From an uncultured Cellulophaga sp. (GTDB taxonomy: Bacteria > Bacteroidota > Bacteroidia > Flavobacteriales > Flavobacteriaceae), in contig CANMEI010000004.1 in assembly GCA_947496695.1 (NCBI GenBank), positions 186,001 through 250,000 on the forward strand: a DNA stretch of 64,000 nucleotides. The letters are read 5' to 3'. Positions 37,113 through 46,174 of the stretch are shown here, piece by piece (position 1 is the stretch's first letter; every line of letters starts with the position of its first letter). The position numbers were made by a program, and so were the translations under genes. The notes below the pieces were generated by a model, which ran no database searches, was not told the origin of the DNA, and saw only the letters and a list, made by a program, of their open reading frames with translations.

Positions 37113-39332
37113 ATGAAAAATATAATTCTTTCATTACTTTTTATACTATTATTTAGTGCTACATATGCACAAAACACATTATCAGGCACTATTACAGATG
37201 CAAAAACAAATGACGCTTTAGAACAAGTCTCTGTTTATTTTCCTCAATTAGAAAAAGGAGCTGTTACCAATGAAAAAGGAGATTATAAAATTTCTAATTT
37301 ACCTGCTGGCAGTTACAAAGTTATACTATCTTACATAGGCTATCAAACTATTTCAAAAACGATAAACATAACTTCCAACGAAACGATATTTAACACTTTA
37401 ATGAAAGAAAGTGCTATTGAAATGGAAGAAGTTATAGTATCTACTCCTTTTCATAAATTACAAAGCGAAAACGTCATGAAGGTTGAATACGCAAGTATTA
37501 AAGACCTTAAAAACAAAGGCGCTATTACTTTAGCTGATGGTATTACAAAAATTGCTGGTGTTGAAAGTGTTTCTACAGGTATTGGTATTGGCAAACCTGT
37601 TATTAGAGGTTTAAATGCAAACAGGGTTTTAGTATACACACAAGGCATAAGGTTAGAAAATCAACAATTTGGTGACGAGCACGGTTTAGGTGTTAATGAT
37701 GCTGGCATATCAAGTGTTGAAGTTATTAAAGGTCCTGCCTCTCTACTCTATGGTTCTGACGCTATGGGAGGGGTTTTATATTTAAACCCTGAAAAATTTG
37801 CCTTAAATAATGATACTGAAGGCGATGTAAACTTAAATTACTACTCAAATACACAAGGTTTAAATGCAAATGCTGGTTTTAAGACTTCTGGTGAACATCT
37901 AAAATTTTTAATCCGCAGTTCTATTACATCTCATGCAGATTATAAAACTGGAGGTGGTGAACGAGTAACCAATTCTAGATTTAAAGAGTTTGATATTAAA
38001 ACAGGGGTAGCATATCAACTAACAAATTTTAAAACAGAATTACGTTACAATTACAATAATTCTAATTTAGGCATTCCAGAAGAAATAGGTGAGCAAAGCA
38101 CTGATCGTGACCCTATAAAACCAAATCAGACTATCGATAATCATATTTTAAGTTTAAAAAACACATTACTATTTAAAAAATCAAGCTTAGATCTTACTTT
38201 AGGTTACACATCTAATATTAGAAAAGAATTTGAAGAAGATGAAGATGGTGCTGCCTTACATATGAATTTAAATACTTTCACTTATAATCTACAATATCAC
38301 TTACCTAAGTACGGAATTTTAGAAACTATAATTGGCGCCCAAGGGTTAAGCCAAACAAACACTAATTTTGGCGAAGAACTACTTATACCTAATGCTAATA
38401 CAAATGATGTTGGTTTTTACGGAACATCGCATTTACATTTAGATAAAAACAATGATATTCAATTTGGTCTTCGATATGATCATAGAAATATTGATAGCGA
38501 ACAAAATGGTGTAATAGACGATGAGGATTATATTGGAGCTATAAACAGAAGTTTTAATAGTTTTAATGCAGCTATTGGGTACAAACTTAACTTCTTAGAT
38601 AATTATGTTGCCAGAATAAATCTAGCGTCTGGTTTTAGAGCTCCTAATTTAGCAGAATTAACATCAAATGGAGTTCATGAAGGTACAAACCGATATGAAA
38701 TTGGTGATTCCACTTTGGATAATGAGCAAAATATTCAGACTGATATAGCATTAGAATATAAGAATGAGCATTTTGAAGTTTTTGTAAATGGTTTTTATAA
38801 CAGTATAAACAATTACATATACATATCGCCAACTGGTGAAGAAATTGATGATAATTTAGTTTATGAATATGTTCAGCAAGATGCTAATTTATACGGTGGT
38901 GAAGCTGGCATTCACATTCATCCACATCCACTAGATTGGTTGCATTTTGAAAGTAGTTTTCAAACAGTTACTGGTAAACAAAAAAATGATGATAATTTAC
39001 CTTTAATACCTGCAAAAAGTATTACCAACACCTTGAGAGCTGAATTTTCTAATACAGATAAATGGTTAAAAAGTAGCCAAGTTTTCATTACTTTAAAATC
39101 AACTTTCAAACAAGATAAAATTAGTTCTTATGAAACTGAAACAGATGGCTATGGTTTATTAAGTGCCGGTTTAAGTGGTACCATGACAGTATTTAATTTG
39201 CCAATGGATTTACGTATTTCAGGTAATAATTTATTAAATAAAGATTATTTTTCTCACCTATCACGTTTAAAATATGATGGAATATCTAACATTGGTAGAA
39301 ATATTAGTGTTGGTCTTAGCATTCCACTTTAA
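37113..39332 (+). CDS. TonB-dependent receptor with CarboxypepD-reg-like domain
   Basis: The 739 residues comprise a signal peptide (MKNIILSLLFILLFSATYA), a CarboxypepD-reg-like domain (about 22-100: GTITDAKTNDALEQVSVYFP), a plug (about 115-225, with VIRGLNANRVLVYTQGIRLE) and a barrel. The barrel carries the box DNYVARINLASGFRAPNLAELT and an extracellular or strand His cluster IHIHPHPLDWLHFES. There is no STN domain. The His-rich motif and the preceding His/Cys peptide suggest uptake of a metal (zinc, copper or iron complex), not proven. Strong terminator after the gene. Confidence 0.9.
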   Translation: MKNIILSLLFILLFSATYAQNTLSGTITDAKTNDALEQVSVYFPQLEKGAVTNEKGDYKISNLPAGSYKVILSYIGYQTISKTINITSNETIFNTLMKESAIEMEEVIVSTPFHKLQSENVMKVEYASIKDLKNKGAITLADGITKIAGVESVSTGIGIGKPVIRGLNANRVLVYTQGIRLENQQFGDEHGLGVNDAGISSVEVIKGPASLLYGSDAMGGVLYLNPEKFALNNDTEGDVNLNYYSNTQGLNANAGFKTSGEHLKFLIRSSITSHADYKTGGGERVTNSRFKEFDIKTGVAYQLTNFKTELRYNYNNSNLGIPEEIGEQSTDRDPIKPNQTIDNHILSLKNTLLFKKSSLDLTLGYTSNIRKEFEEDEDGAALHMNLNTFTYNLQYHLPKYGILETIIGAQGLSQTNTNFGEELLIPNANTNDVGFYGTSHLHLDKNNDIQFGLRYDHRNIDSEQNGVIDDEDYIGAINRSFNSFNAAIGYKLNFLDNYVARINLASGFRAPNLAELTSNGVHEGTNRYEIGDSTLDNEQNIQTDIALEYKNEHFEVFVNGFYNSINNYIYISPTGEEIDDNLVYEYVQQDANLYGGEAGIHIHPHPLDWLHFESSFQTVTGKQKNDDNLPLIPAKSITNTLRAEFSNTDKWLKSSQVFITLKSTFKQDKISSYETETDGYGLLSAGLSGTMTVFNLPMDLRISGNNLLNKDYFSHLSRLKYDGISNIGRNISVGLSIPL

Positions 39333-39350
39333 AAATACTTAAACAATAAA

Positions 39351-39390
39351 AAAAAGCGGAGATGAATTACATTCATCTCCGCTTTTTTTT
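39351..39390. terminator. Bidirectional terminator after the TonB receptor
   Basis: A perfect 13-bp stem AAGCGGAGATGAA/TTCATCTCCGCTT has a 5-base loop, A-run left and T-run right. It serves the receptor and the convergent small membrane gene. Confidence 0.95.
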
Positions 39391-39404
39391 ATTATAACTT
39401 ATAT

Positions 39405-39707
39405 TTAAACCTCAATAGGTTCATTTAATTCTGATTTTTTAAAAACGTAAGTATAAAACCACATTATAGTAAATGTTGGAATAAAATCTAGCCCCGGAAT
39501 TAACTCTTCTACAAAAGTTACCATACCTGCCGCTTGACCTATTTTGCCTTTATAAAGTCTCGTCATAACCCAAGCCGATATTGGTGCCCATATTACATCT
39601 GAGAACTCCCCTATTCCTGGTATTACAAAAGATAGCATTCCTACTCCATCTAAAACAATCCCAAGTATTAGGTTACGTATTTTATTATCTTTCTTTTCTT
39701 TTGACAT
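39405..39707 (-). CDS. Small membrane protein of unknown function with sigma-54-like promoter
   Basis: The 100 residues have a charged N-terminus (MSKEKKDNKIRN), two or three hydrophobic segments (about 12-30, 38-52, 76-92) and conserved-looking PGIGEFSDVIWAPISAW and ELIPGLDFIPTFTIMW, an internal repeat of the PGxxxxxD/xIP type. No enzyme motif. It follows folE on the same strand after 63 bp, and this gap holds a sequence close to the -24/-12 consensus, so it may be separately induced. I do not recognise a named family. Confidence 0.8.
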   Translation of the reverse strand: MSKEKKDNKIRNLILGIVLDGVGMLSFVIPGIGEFSDVIWAPISAWVMTRLYKGKIGQAAGMVTFVEELIPGLDFIPTFTIMWFYTYVFKKSELNEPIEV

Positions 39708-39735
39708 ATTTAAATTTAATGGTTTATTAATTTAA

Positions 39736-39752
39736 ATCAAAATGAGTGCCAA
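39736..39752 (-). promoter_or_regulatory. Possible sigma-54 (-24/-12) promoter
   Basis: On the minus strand TTGGCAC, five bases, then TTGAT. The -24 GG is perfect, the spacing is exact, and the -12 element is GA where GC is expected. The start site would be near 39725, 18 nt upstream of the ATG at 39707. Confidence 0.45.
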
Positions 39753-39770
39753 AAATTACTTAATATAAAA

Positions 39771-40370
39771 TTAAGAAAGACTTGAGCTAATTAATTTTAA
39801 AAACTCATTTCTAGTTTCTTGCTTTTCAAACTGACCTCTAAATCCAGAAGTTGTAGTAACCGAGTTTTGTTTTTGTACTCCACGCATCATCATACACATA
39901 TGCGAAGCTTCAATAACAACAGCAACACCTTTTGGTTTTAATGTGTTATTAATACACTCTAAAATATCATGCGTTAAACGTTCTTGTACTTGCAAACGTC
40001 TTGCAAAAACATCAACCACCCGCGGTATTTTACTTAAACCTACAATATGTCCATTTGGTATGTATGCAACATGAGCTTTACCAAAAAATGGTAGCATATG
40101 ATGCTCACACAGCGAATAAAGTTCAATATCTTTTATGATAACCATATCATCATAATTTTCTTTAAACATCGCTCCTTTTAATATTTCTACAGCATCTTGC
40201 TCGTAACCTTGAGTTAAAAACATCATCGCTTTAGAAGCTCTCTCAGGAGTTTTAACTAAACCTTCTCTTGTTACATCCTCTCCAATACCATTAAGAATTG
40301 TAGAATAGTTATTTTGAACCTCTTCTTTTACTTTTATATTATACTCTTCAAAATGTTTATATGAAGCCAT
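39771..40370 (-). CDS. folE: GTP cyclohydrolase I
   Basis: FolE converts GTP to dihydroneopterin triphosphate, first step of folate (and queuosine/pterin) synthesis. The 199 residues contain the zinc-binding [18 protein letters not shown] (Cys and His), [20 protein letters not shown], and [18 protein letters not shown] with the second zinc Cys. The last block with R-G-V-Q-K is the usual signature. The gene stands alone on the minus strand, divergent from a LolD-type ATPase. Confidence 0.97.
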   Translation of the reverse strand: MASYKHFEEYNIKVKEEVQNNYSTILNGIGEDVTREGLVKTPERASKAMMFLTQGYEQDAVEILKGAMFKENYDDMVIIKDIELYSLCEHHMLPFFGKAHVAYIPNGHIVGLSKIPRVVDVFARRLQVQERLTHDILECINNTLKPKGVAVVIEASHMCMMMRGVQKQNSVTTTSGFRGQFEKQETRNEFLKLISSSLS

Positions 40371-40400
40371 TTTTAAATACTTTACTATAAATTATACTTA

Positions 40401-40408
40401 CAAAAATA
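40401..40408 (-). promoter_or_regulatory. -7 promoter element for folE
   Basis: TATTTTTG on the minus strand fits TAnnTTTG, 30 bp upstream of the ATG at 40370. Confidence 0.4.
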
Positions 40409-40505
40409 CTTGATTATTATTAGTTTCACTAATACCGCCAGATTACAAGTGAAGTTTTGCTATGTCTATGCTAATGCTTACTTTCATATTTTTAATTAAA
40501 ATTAC

Positions 40506-41174
40506 ATGATTAAAGCGAATAACATCCAAAAATACTATGGAGAACTTCAAGTCTTAAAAGGCGTGAATTTACATATTAAAAAAGGCGAAATTGTATCAAT
40601 TGTTGGTCCTTCAGGAGCAGGAAAAACAACACTCTTGCAAATTTTAGGCACTCTTGACATACAGTCTAACAAAAAAGAAAGTCAGTTACTAATTAAAGAT
40701 ACTGATATTACTACTTTATCTGAAAAAGAACTCGCTAAATTCAGGAACGAAAACATAGGTTTTATTTTTCAATTTCATCAACTATTACCTGAGTTTAGTG
40801 CTTTAGAAAATGTTTGTATACCTGCATATATTAAAAAAACTTCAAAATCAGACGCTGAAAAAAGAGCTAAAGAATTATTAGATTTTTTAGGTCTTTCACA
40901 TCGTTATAATCACAAACCAAATGAACTTTCTGGTGGTGAACAACAACGTGTTGCTGTGGCCAGAGCATTAGTAAATAACCCAAGTGTTATATATGCTGAT
41001 GAGCCTAGCGGAAATTTAGACTCTGAAAGTGCTGATAATCTTCATAAATTATTTTTTAAACTTAGAGATGAGTTTGGCCAAACTTTTGTAATTATTACAC
41101 ACAATAATGAGTTAGCATCAATGGCAGATAGAAAACTAACTATTGTTGATGGTTTAATGGTTGATGCAGAATGA
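40506..41174 (+). CDS. ABC transporter ATPase, LolD/MacB type
   Basis: The 222 residues have Walker [14 protein letters not shown]-loop [18 protein letters not shown], signature [15 protein letters not shown] and Walker [15 protein letters not shown], followed by the switch His in [10 protein letters not shown]. The DEPSGNLD block is characteristic of LolD/MacB/FtsE-type ATPases, which drive mechanotransmission or lipoprotein release. No permease gene is adjacent, so the partner (LolC/E-like or other) must be elsewhere. The stop overlaps the start of the CPBP protease gene (ATGA). Confidence 0.93.
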   Translation: MIKANNIQKYYGELQVLKGVNLHIKKGEIVSIVGPSGAGKTTLLQILGTLDIQSNKKESQLLIKDTDITTLSEKELAKFRNENIGFIFQFHQLLPEFSALENVCIPAYIKKTSKSDAEKRAKELLDFLGLSHRYNHKPNELSGGEQQRVAVARALVNNPSVIYADEPSGNLDSESADNLHKLFFKLRDEFGQTFVIITHNNELASMADRKLTIVDGLMVDAE

Positions 41175-41728
41175 TTGAACAAATCTGGGAGTTCATAAAA
41201 AACCCTAAGTACACTCCTTTTCTTGAACATTCAAAATCAGATAAATTCACTATTTTTACAAAAATTCTTGTACTCACCTTAGTAGCAAGCTTCTGCCTGG
41301 GTATTATTATGAGCATAATTATAAATGCTACAGGAGCAGATTTAGGAACTCATGGTATGGATCAATTATTTGAAAAATATAATGAATTCACTATTTTCCT
41401 TTTAGCCGTTATTGTTGCTCCAGTACTAGAAGAATTGTTATTTAGAGCTCCATTAGTCTATTTTAAAAAAACTCAACTTTTTAAGTTTGCTTACTATACC
41501 TCAGCTATTTTATTTGGATTGGTTCATTTAACTAATTTTGAAGCATTTGCTTCATATTATTGGCTTGCTCCAATTCTAGTAGCACCACAAGTAGTTGCAG
41601 GTTTCTTTCTTGGCTATACGCGTGTTAAATTAGGTCTTGGCTGGTCTATATTCTTACACGCTTGCCATAATGGAATATTAATTATACCACCATTATTATT
41701 AAAATTAACAGGTAATCTTCCTAATTAA
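41171..41728 (+). CDS. CPBP-family intramembrane metalloprotease
   Basis: The 185 residues have about five transmembrane segments. The Abi/CPBP motifs are present: [12 protein letters not shown] (EExxxR), FGLVHLTNF (FxxxH) and HACHNGILI (HxxxN). These glutamates and histidines form the metal site in the Rce1 relatives. Members process membrane proteins or give phage or bacteriocin immunity; the substrate is unknown. Translation is probably coupled to the upstream ATPase by the ATGA overlap, and the TIGR02757 gene follows 5 bp later. Confidence 0.9.
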   Translation: MIEQIWEFIKNPKYTPFLEHSKSDKFTIFTKILVLTLVASFCLGIIMSIIINATGADLGTHGMDQLFEKYNEFTIFLLAVIVAPVLEELLFRAPLVYFKKTQLFKFAYYTSAILFGLVHLTNFEAFASYYWLAPILVAPQVVAGFFLGYTRVKLGLGWSIFLHACHNGILIIPPLLLKLTGNLPN

Positions 41729-41733
41729 AAGCT

Positions 41734-42498
41734 ATGAAAAAAGAAGAACTCAAATCTTTTCTTGATGAAAAAGTAATTCAATACAATCATCCTACTTTTT
41801 TAGATACAGACCCCATACAAATTCCACATTCATTTTCTGTAAAAGAAGATGTTGAGATTAGTGCTTTTTTAACTGCAACAATAGCATGGGGAAATAGAAA
41901 AAGTATCATCACAAATGCAAAAAAATTAATGGAATTACTAAATAATTCACCTTTTGATTTTATAATGAATTATGAAGATGAAGATTTAGCTAGGTTTGAT
42001 GAATTTAAACACCGAACTTTTAACGGCGAAGATTTAAAATTCTTTATAAAAAGCCTTAAAAATATTTATCAAAATCACGACGGACTAGAAGCTGTTTTTA
42101 AAAATAATATTACTGATAAATCACTACAACCTTCAATTTCTGCATTTAAAAAAATATTTTTTGAAATACCACACCCTGCAAGAACAACAAAACACGTTTC
42201 TGACCCCTTAAAAGGTTCTGCTGCAAAACGCTTAAATATGTTTTTGCGATGGATGGTTCGCGATGCATCAACTGGTGTAGATTTTGGTATTTGGAAAACG
42301 ATACCTAGTGCTTATTTATCTTGTCCTTTAGATGTACATTCAGGCAATGTAGCACGAAAGTTAAAACTTGTAAAGCGTAAACAAAACGATGCTAAGGCTT
42401 TAGCTGAGCTAGACAAAAGTTTGCGCAAAATGGATGCGCAAGACCCTGTTAAGTATGATTTTGCCTTATTCGGGTTAGGTGTTTTTGAAAAATTTTAA
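41734..42498 (+). CDS. TIGR02757-family protein
   Basis: The 254 residues include FLTATIAWGNRKSII-like LTATIAWGNRKSI at the start, PHPARTTKHVSDPLKGSAAK and NMFLRWMVRDASTGVDFGIW, and near the end PLDVHSGNVARKLKLVKRKQN then DPVKYDFALFGLGVFE. I recognise these as TIGR02757 (DUF2400), a family of unknown function related to HhH-GPD DNA glycosylases by the WMVRD and LDVHxxxVAR segments. Enzymatic activity is not established. It ends a three-gene unit with the ATPase and the CPBP protease. Confidence 0.9.
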   Translation: MKKEELKSFLDEKVIQYNHPTFLDTDPIQIPHSFSVKEDVEISAFLTATIAWGNRKSIITNAKKLMELLNNSPFDFIMNYEDEDLARFDEFKHRTFNGEDLKFFIKSLKNIYQNHDGLEAVFKNNITDKSLQPSISAFKKIFFEIPHPARTTKHVSDPLKGSAAKRLNMFLRWMVRDASTGVDFGIWKTIPSAYLSCPLDVHSGNVARKLKLVKRKQNDAKALAELDKSLRKMDAQDPVKYDFALFGLGVFEKF

Positions 42499-42536
42499 TA
42501 ATTCCATTTCCCCTTTCAAAAGGAAAATGGAATTTA
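42499..42536. terminator. Hairpin between convergent genes
   Basis: AATTCCATTTCC pairs with GGAAAATGGAATT with one bulged A, around a 9-base loop. T-richness is modest, so termination strength is uncertain. Confidence 0.65.
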
Positions 42537-42547
42537 TAACTCTTTAG

Positions 42548-44362
42548 TTAGTAAGATACTATACTTGTATCAGATAAAGTTTTCATAAAAGCTACCAATG
42601 CTTTTTGTTCTTTTTCTGTTAATGAAAGTTCATCAAAAGGTAAGGTTTGGTGTTCTAAATCAAAACCTAGCCCTGCACCACCGCCTTTATTATAAAAATC
42701 AACAACTTGCTCTAAAGTATTGTAAGCACCATTGTGCATGTACGGACCTGTTAGCTCTACATTTCTTACAGTTGGTGTTTTAAACATCCCTTTATGTAAT
42801 GGTTCTTTATATACTGAATAAAAACCTGAGTCACTATCTAACTCTTTATTTTTCAAAGTTTTTGGCACTCCTATTACTTCTTTTTCTGAATCGTTAAAAA
42901 ATGGAGGAACAGTACCATTAGTTAATGGCATAAAGTGGCATGTTGCACATAAGGCCTTACCCATAAATAAATTTAAACCCTCTTTTTCTTCTTGAGTGTA
43001 AGTATCTTCTTCAGCTCTAATATTTTTATCAAACTTAGAATTAAAGCCGTTTAAAGTGGCCACATAAGCTGATATAGCTCTAATAATTTCTACATTTTTG
43101 GTAGGTACTCTGCCGTAAACCTCTTCAAAAATTTCAATATATGAACTGTCTTTTAATATTTCTGTAGAAAATTTATGAACATTAGAATCAAACTCTTTAT
43201 CATTTGAAAAAACAGCAGAAATTTGATCATCTAAAGTTGACGATCTACCATCCCAGAAAAATGCTTTTTGATATATCGCATTTATTAATGTTGGTGAATT
43301 TCTGTCTAACGGTTTTCCATTGTTGTCTAAATTAGTTTTTAATCCGTCGGCATATCCTTTATTTGGGTCATGACACGTAACACAAGCCATTCCTTTATTA
43401 AATGAAAGATTTTTATCTGTAAATAACTTTTCTCCTAAAGCAATTTGCTTTTCAGAAGGGTTTTTATTTACAACAGGTAAAAAATAATTGGTATTAAACG
43501 TATTACTTTCGAAAAAAGTAGGCGCATCATAATTAAAAACTTTATTATCTACACCATCCCACAAACCACTTTCTATTCTTATTTGCACCCAATTCCTGGT
43601 AATAGGGTTAAAATAGTCTCTAATGAAGGTATATCTATCAAAAGAATCAAAATCAGGATTATCATTTATATACGCAACAGCATTATCAATAGCTTTAATA
43701 AAATCAGCATCTAATTTTGAGTTTTTATTATAAATGATTGCCTGAATGCTAAGTGTATAAACTTCTTTTAAACTTTGTAAAGAAACTGCACTTTCGTTAA
43801 TACCATAATGACTAACAGGAGTATCAAAACCTGAAATACCATGGCTTACAATACGCAACAACTGCTCATGTGTTGCCATAAAAAACCGTTGCGGGTTTAA
43901 TGGTCTTTTTTGCATATATTTTTGAAGATTTGCTAGTAAACCTTTAGTTATTCGTAATTCTTCTTTATAAAATTTTTCTTCTTCTCCCTCAAAAATACTT
44001 TCTTCGATTTTTTGTAATCCGTATGGTAAAAGTATTTTACCTGTATCTTCAGCATATATTGGCAATGCAGGACCATTTATTCTATGACCAACATTTGGCT
44101 TTAAGTATGAAATATATGGTTCAGCTTTTTTAAATGAAAGCCTAAGATTTTTAAATAAACTCTTAGATGCAGTATCATTCGGTTTAAAAGACATAAGTGA
44201 GTCAATCTCTTTAACTGCTCGTGTTACGTTTTGTAAATAATAATCATGAGCCATAGTAAAATCTACAGTCTCAATAATTTCTTTTTCTTTAGGTTCTTGC
44301 TTACAACTTATAAAAAGGCAAAAAACTAGAATAGCACATGTATATTTTAACATCAAAAACAT
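42548..44362 (-). CDS. Imelysin-like domain fused to di-heme cytochrome c peroxidase (MauG/CcpA type)
   Basis: About 604 residues. It is a lipoprotein (lipobox ISC, Cys20). Residues about 35-275 are helical with GLQKIEESIFEGEEE (115-129), which resembles the GxHxxE region of imelysin/EfeO-like domains. From about 295 the di-heme peroxidase follows, with heme sites CVTCHDPNKGYADG (Cys327-His331) and CATCHFMPLTNG (Cys472-His476), and the usual FFWDGR and YMHNGAYNTLEQVVDFYN blocks. The reading frame can be extended to 44413, but a terminator (44377-44403) lies there, so the start at 44362 is preferred. It is downstream of the PhoX-like lipoprotein gene. Confidence 0.88.
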   Translation of the reverse strand: MFLMLKYTCAILVFCLFISCKQEPKEKEIIETVDFTMAHDYYLQNVTRAVKEIDSLMSFKPNDTASKSLFKNLRLSFKKAEPYISYLKPNVGHRINGPALPIYAEDTGKILLPYGLQKIEESIFEGEEEKFYKEELRITKGLLANLQKYMQKRPLNPQRFFMATHEQLLRIVSHGISGFDTPVSHYGINESAVSLQSLKEVYTLSIQAIIYNKNSKLDADFIKAIDNAVAYINDNPDFDSFDRYTFIRDYFNPITRNWVQIRIESGLWDGVDNKVFNYDAPTFFESNTFNTNYFLPVVNKNPSEKQIALGEKLFTDKNLSFNKGMACVTCHDPNKGYADGLKTNLDNNGKPLDRNSPTLINAIYQKAFFWDGRSSTLDDQISAVFSNDKEFDSNVHKFSTEILKDSSYIEIFEEVYGRVPTKNVEIIRAISAYVATLNGFNSKFDKNIRAEEDTYTQEEKEGLNLFMGKALCATCHFMPLTNGTVPPFFNDSEKEVIGVPKTLKNKELDSDSGFYSVYKEPLHKGMFKTPTVRNVELTGPYMHNGAYNTLEQVVDFYNKGGGAGLGFDLEHQTLPFDELSLTEKEQKALVAFMKTLSDTSIVSY

Positions 44363-44376
44363 AATTTTTTTAAATA

Positions 44377-44403
44377 CAAAAACCTCCAAGTGTTCTTGGA
44401 GGT
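44377..44403 (-). terminator. Terminator between the PhoX-like lipoprotein and the peroxidase
   Basis: A 9-bp perfect stem ACCTCCAAG/CTTGGAGGT with a 4-base loop is followed on the minus strand by TTTTTGT. It is 21 bp after the lipoprotein stop and 15 bp before the peroxidase ATG, so it may attenuate rather than fully block read-through. Confidence 0.85.
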
Positions 44404-44423
44404 CTCCGTACATTAATTTTATT

Positions 44424-45938
44424 TTATCTAGGTAATCCTTTTAACAATATAATTTGTCCACCTTGGTCATCAGGTAAACCATCTATAACAAAATCATCGC
44501 TTTCCCAATAATGAGGTTGCAATGCTAACATAAATGTATCAGGTTCTCCTATTTTATCAGAAATATCAATTAAAGAACCGAATTCACCACTATATCCAGT
44601 ACTTCCTGTTGGGTCTAAATCTTGACGAATTAATAACTCTAAAACTACTTGAGAGTTATCTCCGTTTAAATTTGTTTGATAAATATATGCGGCGTGATCT
44701 CGATCAAAAGAGTTTGGATCTTCTTGGTAATAAACAAAATTTTCTGTTACACAGATATTATCAGGACTTTGTAATAAGCTATTATTACCATCTGCATTAT
44801 TAGTATCAGTATTACCACTTACAATTTGAGTTAAAGAACCTGTTAATGGAGAATCTTCATCTAATTCTAATTTATATACAGTACCCCAATCATTATAAGT
44901 ACCTGCATCTGGCCCCCTACCCGTTACTGCAAAAAATACATTTCTACCATTTTCATCTGATCCCTTTTGGTAATCAACATCTTCTACTCTCATAAATGCA
45001 GAAGCTTGAACTGCTACACAAGCATCTTCCATTTCAGAAACAGTCATTGATGCTCCATCAACGATTTCAACAAATTCTACTTCATAAGATACTTTAATAT
45101 CTAAATTTGATTCATTATAGATTGTTTCAGCAGTTACATCTTGAACACCTCCTGCTCCATCAGAAACTTCTTTTAATCTTAAAACATAGATTTTTCCGTC
45201 AGTTAAATCTGCATCACCATTTTCTGAATAATACAAAATAACCTGACCTTCTGATCCACTTGAGTCATCATCGCCACCTATAATTACTGTTTTTCCAGTA
45301 TACGCATCTTTAGGTAATGGAACTGCATTTTCCCAAGAAAATTCACCTAAAGCATCTAAACCAAAATCTGCCGTAGGTGTTGGTGTATCAATAAAAGGGT
45401 CTATCCCTTTTACATCATAATTAATACTTTCAGAAGCTGATAAAAATAAATCTTGCGAACCACCATGTATTGCTGCTTCCCACATAGTACCTGAACATTG
45501 ACGAGCTTCATCAGCAACATCATCAGTTAACAACCAATCACCTCCTGTTGGGTTTAAGTATTCATCAAAATAAATTCTTGAAATAGCGTGATCATCTTCT
45601 GCATTTACAATATAAATGTAACCATCACCATTTTTTAAAAGCCCTGCACCGTCTTGAGCTCCTACTAATTTAAAACCATCAGCTAACTCATCTGTAGAGC
45701 TTATTAAAGAATACGCTTCTACATAGTTAAATTGTGATTGAATTGCTACTAAAGGTTCTAATGAAGATTTATTTTCAAAAATTGTAGCATCAGTAGTTAA
45801 ATCTTCGCCGTCTTCACCATCTTGGCCATCAACACCGTCGATACCATCAATACCATCTTCAGGATCGCAACTAATAATAGTTAAACCCATAAATGAGAGC
45901 ATAAATACGCTCATCATAATCATTTTCAAAGTTTTCAT
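44424..45938 (-). CDS. PhoX/DUF839-like lipoprotein with collagen-like N-terminal repeat
   Basis: The 504 residues are a lipoprotein (signal 1-23, lipobox ISC). A GxxGxD collagen-like stretch (GIDGIDGVDGQDGEDGED, about residues 29-46) follows. The rest resembles the beta-propeller of PhoX/DUF839 proteins: ARQCSGTMWEAAIHGG then FLSASES near residue 160 (a C-S-G-T..W pattern), FFAVTGRGPDAGTYNDWGTV and SPDNICVTENFVYYQEDPN near the end. These proteins bind Ca2+ and include phosphatases. Several acidic clusters fit cation binding. Activity is not proven. The peroxidase gene follows on the same strand. Confidence 0.75.
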   Translation of the reverse strand: MKTLKMIMMSVFMLSFMGLTIISCDPEDGIDGIDGVDGQDGEDGEDLTTDATIFENKSSLEPLVAIQSQFNYVEAYSLISSTDELADGFKLVGAQDGAGLLKNGDGYIYIVNAEDDHAISRIYFDEYLNPTGGDWLLTDDVADEARQCSGTMWEAAIHGGSQDLFLSASESINYDVKGIDPFIDTPTPTADFGLDALGEFSWENAVPLPKDAYTGKTVIIGGDDDSSGSEGQVILYYSENGDADLTDGKIYVLRLKEVSDGAGGVQDVTAETIYNESNLDIKVSYEVEFVEIVDGASMTVSEMEDACVAVQASAFMRVEDVDYQKGSDENGRNVFFAVTGRGPDAGTYNDWGTVYKLELDEDSPLTGSLTQIVSGNTDTNNADGNNSLLQSPDNICVTENFVYYQEDPNSFDRDHAAYIYQTNLNGDNSQVVLELLIRQDLDPTGSTGYSGEFGSLIDISDKIGEPDTFMLALQPHYWESDDFVIDGLPDDQGGQIILLKGLPR

Positions 45939-45972
45939 AAATAAATAGTTTATTGGATATTTTTCTCGATTC

Positions 45973-45980
45973 CAAAGCTA
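45973..45980 (-). promoter_or_regulatory. -7 promoter element for the PhoX-like lipoprotein gene
   Basis: TAGCTTTG on the minus strand fits TAnnTTTG, 34 bp upstream of the ATG at 45938. The remaining intergenic sequence up to about 46174 has no gene I can see. Confidence 0.45.
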
Positions 45981-46174
45981 TTTAGATAGATTCACAGCTA
46001 TGTTAATGCATTGTTTTTCTTTTATTAAATATTTTTTATCTAAAAGTTAAGGTGTTACTAGAACGTTAACTATACGATACTTAACAACTAATATTTAATT
46101 TTAATTAAATATTTAGTTATACTACTTTTCCTTTTTTGATATTTTTAACATTTATTTGTTATAAATTAGATAAA

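Noticed and set aside
44363..44413. A longer start for the imelysin/peroxidase gene at 44413
   Set aside because: The extra 17 codons read through a terminator hairpin (44377-44403), and the lipoprotein signal begins only at 44362.
46136..46174. N-terminal extension (TTG at 46136) of the membrane protein gene
   Set aside because: It adds 13 residues from a TTG with no promoter or signal support, whereas ATG 46175 starts a normal lysine-rich membrane protein N-terminus.
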